A DNA stretch of 64,000 nucleotides from Microcyclospora pomicola. Taxonomy: Eukaryota > Ascomycota > Dothideomycetes > Capnodiales. The notes under the pieces were generated by a model, which saw nothing but the letters and a program-made list of their open reading frames with translations, ran no database searches and had not been told where the DNA came from. Position numbers and translations under genes: made by a program. Location: assembly GCA_002786065.1 (NCBI GenBank), contig NHNY01000013.1:1-64000 (forward strand), in the 5' to 3' direction. This document shows positions 55,742 to 64,000 of this stretch, piece by piece; the stretch's first letter is position 1; each line of letters begins with the position of its first letter.

Positions 55742-56055
55742 TGAGGCAGTGAGGAGAGGAAAGGCAGTCATCGATTAGAATATGGGAAATGAAACTGGTG
55801 TTTGAGGTCGTTTCAAAACGTGGAGAACACGATGAAGTCTATAGAAGATCTGAGCATTGACTTTCCAGCTGACAGACAAACGATATACTTCTGTTGCCTC
55901 ATAGTTTCATTACAAGCATGGGTGAATGTAGGGCAGCCGAAACCGTACTATGAGTTCTATTCGACCTGAAAAGAGTCACCGAAACGACATCACAATGAGT
56001 CCGAAATATATCCTGCGCACCACCGCCAACAAAACCCACCACCTTTACATCCCCC
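55742..56055. other. Convergent intergenic region
   Basis: About 310 bp between two convergent stops. Nothing recognised beyond 3' flanks. Confidence 0.6.
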
Positions 56056-58180
56056 TCACCTACTCGCGTCCGCCTCGATTAATCCCGCCTGAGAGACTGC
56101 ACGTGCGCGGCCATAGACATCCTCGAGATCTGGGGCGTCGGAATGCTTGGCGCCCTCGAAGATGACATCCAGTTCCTCGAGCGTTTTCCCCTTGGTCTCG
56201 ACCCAGTAGAGCGCGACGATGACGATGATCAACGTGTCCCACGCGCCGTTGATGAGGGAGAGCTTCCAATCGAGGGCGTTGAGCGCAATGGGCATCGTGA
56301 AGACCATGAGTAGACTATGAGGGGGTGCGCGAGGACGCGCGCTGTTAGCGAGGAGGGATTTACGAGGGGGAGCAGTGGAATAGAGAAGAACGGGAGGTGT
56401 TTGCGAGGACTGTGGGAGATCCCGGGTAGATTGTGCGAGGAGATCTGCGAAAGGTTGATGCAAGATGCCGAGAGAGGATTGAAGGATTTTGTTACAGGGA
56501 GGCATACACTTTTCGTTTTCGTGGATCGACGAGGGGAAGGATAAGATAGTAAAAGCAAAGCAAGAAGTGACTCACGCTACGCCGTTCTGGACGAACTGGA
56601 AGATCCCCACCCCGACCGAACGAATGGGGTAATTCAGGACTTCCGGTGGATATAGGTACAAGAGAGGCGTCCAACCGTACGAGTATGATCCTAGGAATAG
56701 AAAGACGGCGGCGACGGTCCCATAAATGCCCGAAGTATTCTTAGACGTGCCGTAGACTTTGGTCAACGCACCGATGACGAAGATGAAAATGGTCAGGAGG
56801 GTCGTGCTGATCAGCGCGGTGGGTTTGCGACCATGTGCTTCGATGGCGAATGTGCCTGCGATGGCACACACCAGCGACCACGCATTTAGGACGATGTTGA
56901 TCTCTAATTGTGTTGTGGTGTTGGTGATTCCAGCTTGTGTGAGCAAGGAGCCAAGGTAATAGCTAACGATGACATTTCCTGCGATCGTGCTGAAGACGGC
57001 AGTGGAGCAGGCCAGCAAGATTCGCCTTCGAGCAGATGGAGTGCTGAAACACTGCACGAAGCCGAGCATTTCCGCGTGCTGCGATCGTTCAAACTCCATG
57101 GTGTCGACGATCTCTTTGAATGCCGCTAGCACAACAGGAGAATCCCGGTCACCATCAGCGTAGGTTTGTGCCAATACAGTCAAGGCTGCATCCTTGTGAC
57201 CCTGGTGGGCGAGCCACCGCGGAGACTCTGGCACAAACGGCAGGATTAGGATGCAAACGATACTGAATGCACCTTGTATCGCGCTTGGTATGCGCCATGC
57301 CCACGTGGATGTGATCTGTGCTGTCCCATAGGTTACACCCGCGGCAATCAATCCTCCTGTGTGTGACTTCACGTCAGCTGGTGAGATTGCACAAATCGCG
57401 GGTGATCTCGAGCAGATCGCTGCGTGAAGCAGACTGACCAACATAGTAACAGTCGTTGAAGAAGCCCAATCCTAAACCTCGCCAATGCTGTAGGCTTCTG
57501 TCAGCTGTCAATGCGATGAAAGCTTTGGTAGAATCTTACCAGGGGCAGAGTCTCTGCCAGGAAGGGGGGTCCTGCGCATCCTGTCCATCCAACAGTAGTG
57601 TAAGCTTATCGTGACCAACGGATCGAGTGATGTTGATCCTCGTCCAACCCACCTGAAGCAACGGTCCCGAAGCCAACGAGTATACGTGCTGTCAGGAAAG
57701 GATCAGGATCAGATGCATTGAGGCTAGAGGTGATCACAAGGCACACCTATGGTAAACATCGCCACATCCACGGCAGCAGTCTGCAGAATGACGGCGATGA
57801 TCGTGATGACGGCCGCATACAGGAGCGAGGCACGACGGCCGACCACATCAGTAACTTGGCCCCAGCATAGTCCTGCGAGAGCACCTCCAATGAAGAGCGA
57901 CGACGTCTGCAGTCCAGTAGTCGCCGGGGTCAATCGGAAGTAGTCCGTGTACGATGGAAGGATATTCAGACCGTTCCTGCGAGACAATCAGCTCGATGTT
58001 TTGGGCCCCCAGAAGCGGAACGAGTGTTGCGTACAGCATCGACTGATCGTACCCGAACGTCGAAGACGTGATGACAGAGCAGCTTACCAGGAGAACGGCG
58101 GTGACAGTGGAAGTCTGTGGTACGCGAACTGGGATCCAAGATCCTGTCGCCGCTTTGCCAGCCCAAGCCATTCTTCTCAT
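56056..58180 (-). CDS. MFS sugar transporter (lactose-permease/hexose-transporter-like)
   Basis: Proton-coupled sugar transporter type, 510 residues. Seven exons: 58180-58035, 57976-57747, 57688-57653, 57571-57540, 57487-57439, 57356-56576, 56314-56056, with introns of 58, 58, 81, 52, 82 and 261 bp. All joins are in frame and restore family blocks: SMLNGLNILPSYTDYF, FTIGARILVGFGTVASGPPFLAETLPL, GFFNDCYYVGGLIAAGVTYGT and GVALLMVFTMPIALNALDWK. Other signatures are GRRASL in loop 2-3, PESPRWL in the central loop, and YPPEVLNYPIRSVG near segment 10. About twelve membrane segments. Substrate not determinable. Three internal exons are tiny (36, 32 and 49 bp). The last intron is unusually long; a cryptic exon inside it was not found. 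The start at 58180 is the first ATG in frame and could move. Confidence 0.88.
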
Positions 58181-58919
58181 CGATCAAAAGCCAGGACCGG
58201 ACGGATGCTGAGCGACGACATGTGGATAGGGAGTGTCCACGTAAACGGTACGAATATCAGAGACTCGATCCTCGATCACCAGGTATCTCCGGACGAGCTC
58301 GTTGAAGCTCGATAAGGAGTGATCTGAGGGACGTTACAAGTATTGGCCATGGCTGTTGCTGTCGTATCGCACGTCTGCTAGTGGCTGAGGGTGCCATCCC
58401 TTTTCGCCCTAGCTTGCTGTGCTTACCGCTATGCATAACTGCACGCTTGAACCTCGCCTGTCTTGCATGTCCTCCACGCGAGATAGCTGCATATAGTCCC
58501 TGCTCAATTGATCTGATTCGGTCGATATCATGTCGCCGACACTCCACTTACGGTAGCCGCCAGCAGCAGAAAAGGCTGTTTCACGGTATCGCTCTCCGAC
58601 TGCTGCAGCTTGCTCTCAGATCACGTCAGGATGGACTGCCGTCATCGGTAATTGTTCCCATCCTACCCGTTTCCTTCTCGTGGACTCTCATGTACCTATC
58701 GTCGCTCATCTACTCGCGTGATGCATTCCTCTTGCGAAATTCGCAAGATCGTGCTCTTATATTTCAGGAAGATCAGGCAGTCCTCACGATTGTGGGAAGC
58801 AATTCAGCCAGGCGCTTCCTAAGCTCTGATATATTCCGGATCGTACCACACGACTACAATGGCCTAAGACGGAGTCTAAGAGCACACTGGGATGCACCGC
58901 GCCGCAAGAACTTTCCGTG
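58181..58919. other. Divergent promoter region, MFS transporter / CutC
   Basis: About 740 bp between divergent starts. An open plus-strand frame (58381-58920) lacks an initiating ATG and motifs. No repeat or RNA gene recognised. Confidence 0.55.
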
Positions 58920-59591
58920 ATGGCATTGCTTGAAGTATGCTGCTTCAGCGCTGAGGACGCCATACTCGCCGGCACTTCTGGAGCAGATCGGATTGAACTG
59001 TGCGTCGACTACAGCGCTGGCGGCCTGACCCCTCCCCGAGCCTGGCTTACCCAAGTCAAACAGCATGTCTACATCCCGGTCTTCGTGATGATTCGGCCAC
59101 GAGCCGGCGGGTTCTGCTATAGCCCGAGCGAATTCGAGCTGATGGAATCGCTGATCGACGATTTCAAATCCGAGGCGGATGGGTACGTGTTCGGGCTCTT
59201 GGATACGAGCGGCAACGTGGATGTCGAGAGGACCTCGCAGCTCGTCCGCCGAGCATATCCCCGACCCTGCACGTTCCATAGGGCATTCGACGACACGCCT
59301 GATCCATTGCGAGCGTTGACCGCGGTCATTGCTACAGGGTGCAAATCAGTGCTCACTTCAGGTGGCGCGATGTCCGCGGTCATAGGCATCGATGTCCTGA
59401 CAGAGTTGGTTGCGCATGCGCATGGTCAGATTGAAGTGATGGCCGGGGGAGGAATCCGAGCCAACAACATTGTGGAACTACAGGCATCGACCAAGGCGCC
59501 GTGGTTCCACTCTTCTTGTTTGTTGGAGGGATCTGATCGCCCGATTCTTGAAACCTTGCGGTACATGAAGCAAGCTATCGGTAAGCGATAG
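58920..59591 (+). CDS. cutC: CutC-family protein
   Basis: TIM-barrel protein of 223 residues of the CutC family, historically tied to copper tolerance, though its biochemical function is unsettled. Single exon. The start ATG at 58920 gives MALLEVCCFSAEDAILAGTS. Family blocks are complete: GADRIELCVDYSAGGLTPP, FVMIRPRAGGFCYSPSEFELM, DGYVFGLLDTSGNVD, CTFHRAFDD, SVLTSGG and IEVMAGGGIRANNI. Cys residues sit in the first strand (VCCFS). The length is close to the bacterial protein (about 248), so it looks whole. Confidence 0.9.
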   Translation: MALLEVCCFSAEDAILAGTSGADRIELCVDYSAGGLTPPRAWLTQVKQHVYIPVFVMIRPRAGGFCYSPSEFELMESLIDDFKSEADGYVFGLLDTSGNVDVERTSQLVRRAYPRPCTFHRAFDDTPDPLRALTAVIATGCKSVLTSGGAMSAVIGIDVLTELVAHAHGQIEVMAGGGIRANNIVELQASTKAPWFHSSCLLEGSDRPILETLRYMKQAIGKR

Positions 59592-60117
59592 CAATCGTTC
59601 GGTGGCCACGACCCATACTGCTGGGGCTATTGTAGTAGCACACAGATATGTAGACGTGTGGCATACTCAATTGAGAGATGCGAATGTTATAAGAAGCGGA
59701 CGATGCCAAGAGAGAAGTACTCATTGCGCTGCCAAGATAAGGTCTCTCGAATGCAGCTCACTCTATGTGCATGCTGAAGTAGACCAATGGCCATCAATGT
59801 TCCTCCCACGTTATTCGGTGAGAAGACAATATTCACCAACACCAGAACGTGCAGTTGGGTATTATTCAACCTACACAGAAGCTGTGTGAGAGGTCGTGAT
59901 TCCGACAACGCAGAGCTCATAATCTTCATCACGAGCATGATACAGCAAGGAATGAAGGGATTGATGGAACGAATTTCTAGTTTATTGTTACACCTAACGG
60001 AGCGCAATCTACATACGTCTTTTCCATGCCAAGAGATATCATCTTGGATGTGTATTCGTCGATGCCTGTAGATACGCCCCCTTCATGGAACGATCTCGTG
60101 AAATCGTGTCCTAGGAT
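59592..60117. other. Convergent intergenic region
   Basis: About 525 bp between convergent stops. Nothing recognised beyond 3' flanks. Confidence 0.55.
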
Positions 60118-61445
60118 TTACTCCGCAACCCACACGGCAGCCACACCCATACCGGTACCCACGCACATGGACGACACGCCGACCTTCTTGTTTGTCCGTC
60201 GCAGCTCGTACAGCAGAGTGCTGACTTGACGGGCGCCGGTGCAGCCCAGTGGGTGGCCGAAGGCGATGGCACCGCCCTTGGGGTTGATCTTCTCGTGTGG
60301 GATCTGGAGCTCGTTGGCGCACCACAGGCATTGCGAAGCGAACGCCTCGTTGATCTCGTAGATGTCGACATCGTCCTTGTTGATGCCGGCCTTCTGCAGG
60401 GCCACAGGGATGGCCTTCCATGGGCCGATACCCATGAGAAGTGGTGCGACACCGACCACGGAAGCGGCGACGTACTTGCCGAGAATCTTCTGGCCGAGGC
60501 GCTCGGCGGTGCTGCGCTTCATAAGCAGAACGGCGGCGGCACCGTCAGAGATCTGAGAGGCATTACCGGCGTGGATAGAGCCTGTCTTGGAGAAGGCGGC
60601 CTTGATCTTGCCGAGAGACTCGGCAGTCACCTCCCGCACACCGTCGTCCTTTGCCACGGTGATCTCCTTCTCTTCGTCGGTCTTTGGGTCGGTCCACTTG
60701 ACCGTGAGGGGCACGATCTCCTCGTCAAACAGTCCCTTCTTTTGTGCCTCGCCAGCTTTCCTGTAGCTCTCGGCGGCGAAGGCGTCTTGGTCCTTGCGGG
60801 CAATGTTGCGGTCCTTGGCCATCTGCTCCGAGAGCACGCCCATAGGCACCTTGCACTCTGCTGCGCTCTTGTTGTTCTCCATAAGCTCGCTGAACTCAGT
60901 CACGGCGGAGGGTCCGTATCTGCAGAAATCGCGTTAGTGCTATCCTTGATGACACAGCGAGTGTGGAGATCCACGTACTGGGATGACATGCTCTCTACTC
61001 CGGCGCCGATTCCAATATCGATCATGCCGGCCTTGATGGCGTTGGCGATGTCCACACAGGCCTGTAGACCTGACGAACATTGACGGTTCAAGCTTCGCAC
61101 AGCGACGCTCTCGGGGAAACCAGCAGCCAAAGCAGCAGCACGGAACTCAGTCGCACCTCCACCTGGGGGGAGCACACTGCCGACCGCGATGTCCTCTACC
61201 AAGCTAGGGTCGATACCAGATCGCTTGATCAGGTTGGTGAATGCGCCATAGAGCAGATCCTGAGCGGCGGTGTCCTTGAAGCCACCCTTGCCACCCTTGG
61301 TGATGGCGGTGCGCAGGGCGGTGGTGACGACGATGTCGTCGGGGTGCTTCTCGAGAAGCCCAGCTCGCCCGGAGGCGTTCATGTGGGAGGCCACTTGGTT
61401 AAGACGAGATTGTGCTGCAGACATGGTTCCGGTTTGGTTTGCCAT
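60118..61445 (-). CDS. POT1: Peroxisomal 3-ketoacyl-CoA thiolase
   Basis: Last enzyme of peroxisomal beta-oxidation, cleaving 3-ketoacyl-CoA with CoA to acetyl-CoA and a shortened acyl-CoA. Exons 61445-60979 and 60919-60118 (59-bp intron, donor GTACGT, acceptor TCTGCAG) give 422 residues. The active-site nucleophile lies in SLNRQCSSGLQA (Cys about 123); NEAFASQ and GHPLGCTGARQ supply the catalytic His and second Cys. The family name follows from the N-terminus: RLNQVASHM (residues 14-22) fits a PTS2 peroxisomal signal (R-L-x5-H-L), except for Met in the last place. A mitochondrial thiolase would lack this. The join restores MSSQYGPSAVTEFSEL. Three CCGAGG boxes lie upstream, consistent with fatty-acid induction. 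Confidence 0.94.
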
Positions 61446-64000
61446 CGAAAGCGAGGACTGGGAGGAAGGCTTGCTTTATTATCGTAATATACGACGTCTG
61501 CGGAATTTCGAAATGCTACCGAGGCAACGATTAACTTCTTACGGAGTTCCGAAACGATGCTTTGGTTGTGCACTTGTCGGACAATCTGCTTCTGAACAAG
61601 GTTGGTTCTGCTTCTGATGATGGTCTCAGCCGAGGAGCCGAGGATGAATCGTCACATGCTCTTTGGTGTTAGTCATCCTGGAACTTCGGATGCTTCTTAT
61701 CGATAGACACAGTCACATGAATATCAGATCTCCAAACACAGATGGATCTGTAGGTATTCAACCTTGTCATCAATAACGAACATCACGGCGAAAGCAATGA
61801 TCGAACGCATGCGCGGATATCGCACAGTTTGCCGACCAGTACAAGGTCCTCAATCAGGCTCAAAGTCGTCGTCAGCACTCGAGGTGTCTGGACGCTTACG
61901 TATAGTGGCGGAGAAGTATCTGGATCAGACGAGTTGAGATCCTCCTCGCGCCAAAGGAGATAGGTGGAGTAGTGAAGGGTATCAGAGTCCCGTAAAGGCC
62001 ATGATGTTATAGAAGCTTTTCCACCCCATGGAAATGCTCAATATGCACCGCCACACGTAGATTCGAAGGTGAAGTACAGCATGCCTAAGTTTGTCCTATC
62101 GACAACCCACGGAGTGCTCCCTCCATCAACAATCAACGACGAAGCCAGTGCACGCTTGAGTGACCTGGAATGGCCCTATATTCAATCACTAGCGGCACAT
62201 TCGCAGCAAACTCTCAGGTCTGATGCTCGTTCAGTGCCCCACGCACTGGCCGCAAATGGTGGATTACATCTGATCTTCGCGAACGGGCGAGGTCTTAGCA
62301 CAATCAGCCACGCTACTACTTCACTCATTCCTCTTCTCCGGATGCATACTCACGACGACAAGGAGACACATCTCGCAAAGTCATCCAGTAAGATCGTCGT
62401 GCGAATGGCCGTGTGAAATTGAGTGGCTGCAACTTTCTGACTCCACGACTGTCGTCAACAAGTATGGCGGTGATATCATCCAGTATGAGTGGTTAGGTTG
62501 GTACGCCATCGAGTGAGACATGACCTGATGTACACTTGCTATCTTGTGAACTTGTCTCTTATCCTAAGATGCTCAACACATATACTGTTATATCGGAAGC
62601 TGGGAGGAATGGTCGCTAAATTGGCAAGAATCAGGCTTGGGATCCTGAACTTTATCTCTGGAGTGGAACACAGGGGTGGTCAAAGAGGCCGAAGCAAATT
62701 ACGAGTCGAGAGGCTAGGCATTGAGGGGCAGCAGTCTGGATAGCTTCATCATCGTCACGCCTTGGTGTGAGAGTGAACCGTCGTAGTATCGAGCTGTCTC
62801 TAGTCATCCTCATAGCCAAATGCCAATCTGAAGGATACGGTGTCTAATGATGACTCTGGTGTGCGTCAGCAACATGAACTCTATTTATCACGGTTTCGGA
62901 AATGCTTTCCTGCGCCTGGCACTGTTGCGAGTCCGAAACCATACCGCAAGCTGCCACACCTTGTGTATCGCTGGTCATGAGGTGTGGTCCGGGATCTGGT
63001 CGTTCAACGATGTGATCACCTCAGCAGGCTGCAGAAGACCTGCTATAATAACGGAAGCTCTCGCGGGTGTGCCGCACATATAAGTGTCGTCAGGGTTGGG
63101 CAGGTGATGCGAGGGCATGGGTCAAGGATTCTATGTATCGGGGAGATGTGTTCCAAATCGACGGCGAATGGCTCGACACCAAGATATTGGAGCAGCAGGA
63201 TCATGAGGCGACCAAGGGAGGGTGAGTGGGAGAGAACTAGATCGGTCAGCATTTCTCGCGGCGTCTTCACACGCGAGGGAATGCTGGCGTTGTCACTAGC
63301 CCACGTGGAACTGCACGCCCAGGCACACCACGTTCGGTGGCTGCATCTCCACACCCATTCATGCTTGGATCTTTTCCCGAAAGTGGGATCTTCGGGCGCC
63401 GTGAGCATGCAGCGCATATGAGCAATTGATTGTCATCATTTGAAGTCATGGACAGTGTTTCATGCCTCACAAATCGTGAAAGCTGCCACGCGCATAAGGT
63501 GCGTTTCTCCTTGATCTTCGGATCTCGGTTTCCGGTGTCGTCGGCGCCGATGGCAGCGGGCCAATTGCTGGGCTGGAAAGCTACAGATCTGAAGCGTACG
63601 TTACCTTAGCAAGATACTAAAGTCAGTAGTGGCATCGTCACCTCGGGCTTGATAATATGCGGGAGTGTCACTATCTGACGCCCCAACGGTGATATAATGG
63701 TGGCGTTGACGGGCATCATTCGCGAAGGAATTTCAGACACGATCTATGCAGCCTGTGAGATGTGACTCCATGCAGTGTACGTGACGAGGATACATGATGA
63801 TGATGAGGTGCGGTCTACGTGCGACGCTATCCGCAATTTGGCCAGCACAGCGATAAAGCTCATCTCAGCTCCAGCTTCAGCTTCTCAGCTCCAGCTCCTT
63901 CAACTATCTCACGCCACTTCCGCCAATGCATGCAAGGCTGAGGTCGACACGAACTCTCTCATGGCTGTAGACTCCTTCTGTTTGATGAGTCCTGGGCACT
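61446..64000. other. Gene-free right end of the window
   Basis: About 2.55 kb. Its left part is the thiolase promoter. The longest frames (111-145 codons, at 62081-62416 and 62984-63421) have no motif. Near 63,864-63,900 there is a short CAGCTC/CAGCTT-type imperfect repeat. No RNA gene or mobile element recognised. Confidence 0.5.
61519..61643. promoter_or_regulatory. Three CCGAGG boxes upstream of the thiolase
   Basis: CCGAGG occurs at 61519-61524, 61630-61635 and 61638-61643, that is 74, 185 and 193 bp upstream of the ATG. CCGAGG/CCTCGG is the core bound by the fatty-acid regulators FarA/FarB (Ctf1) of filamentous fungi. The match to this gene's role is inference from position and motif. 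Confidence 0.6.

Noticed and set aside
54650-55771. 373-codon minus-strand frame antisense to the ornithine-cyclodeaminase-family gene
   Set aside because: Shadow of the GC3-rich coding strand: Arg/Val/Asp/Leu-biased, without motif; the plus strand has clear family signatures.
58381-58920. 179-codon frame ending exactly at the CutC start
   Set aside because: Begins with GTG, has no early ATG, and shows no motif; fungi do not use bacterial-type coupled starts.
62081-62416. 111-residue frame with an ATG and fairly protein-like composition
   Set aside because: No recognisable domain, no supporting splice or promoter signal, and isolated in a gene-free stretch; not enough to call a gene.

Overview
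The window is nuclear DNA of a filamentous ascomycete (Pezizomycotina). The evidence is dense intron-poor genes on both strands, short spliceosomal introns (mostly 47-85 bp, GT-AG, with a CTAAC/CTGAC branch site close to the acceptor), and typically fungal genes: a siderophore hydroxyornithine acyltransferase, PAC1, a Stu2/Alp14-type TOG protein, and large disordered proteins of a kind known only from Pezizomycotina. A dothideomycete is my best guess, but nothing here proves the class. I recognise no rRNA, tRNA, CRISPR array or intact mobile element. Exon borders were worked out by hand from splice sites and frame continuity; every multi-exon model closes to a whole number of codons.

Layout. 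0-7 kb: meiotic helicase MER3/HFM1 and a Golgi UDP-galactose-type transporter (GC-AG intron), both minus. 7-9 kb: a five-exon PLP aminotransferase (+). 9-13 kb: a secreted Ser/Thr-rich protein and a SidF/SidL-type acyltransferase (both -), the latter with a GATA-site cluster upstream. 15-21 kb: a 2,075-residue disordered protein of unknown function (+). 22-29 kb: mitochondrial-type beta carbonic anhydrase (-), Stu2/XMAP215 (-) and, divergently, LIS1/PAC1 (+). 29-30 kb: a DJ-1/PfpI-like protein (+). 30-32.5 kb: gene-free DNA holding a four-copy tandem repeat of about 116 bp. 32.5-35 kb: a thioredoxin with an unusual C-terminal tail (-), dynactin p27 (+), an F-box-like protein (-). 36-42 kb: an uncharacterised membrane/coiled-coil protein (-), TFIIH subunit Tfb1 (-) and, divergently, an FLVCR-like MFS transporter (+). 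42.7-51 kb: HECT ligase Hul5 (+), 3.3 kb of non-coding DNA, then a four-finger C2H2 factor (+). 52-55.7 kb: an F-box-like protein and an ornithine-cyclodeaminase-family protein (both +). 56-61.4 kb: a seven-exon MFS sugar transporter (-), CutC (+) and peroxisomal 3-ketoacyl-CoA thiolase (-) with CCGAGG boxes upstream. 61.4-64 kb: no gene seen.

There is no biosynthetic cluster or operon. Most genes are housekeeping. The one functional grouping is three microtubule/dynein-pathway genes (Stu2, PAC1, dynactin p27) within about 10 kb. The best leads for new biology are the 116-bp array, the tailed thioredoxin, the two large conserved unknowns (15-21 kb and 36-38 kb), and the two promoters whose sites match the metabolic role of the gene below them.
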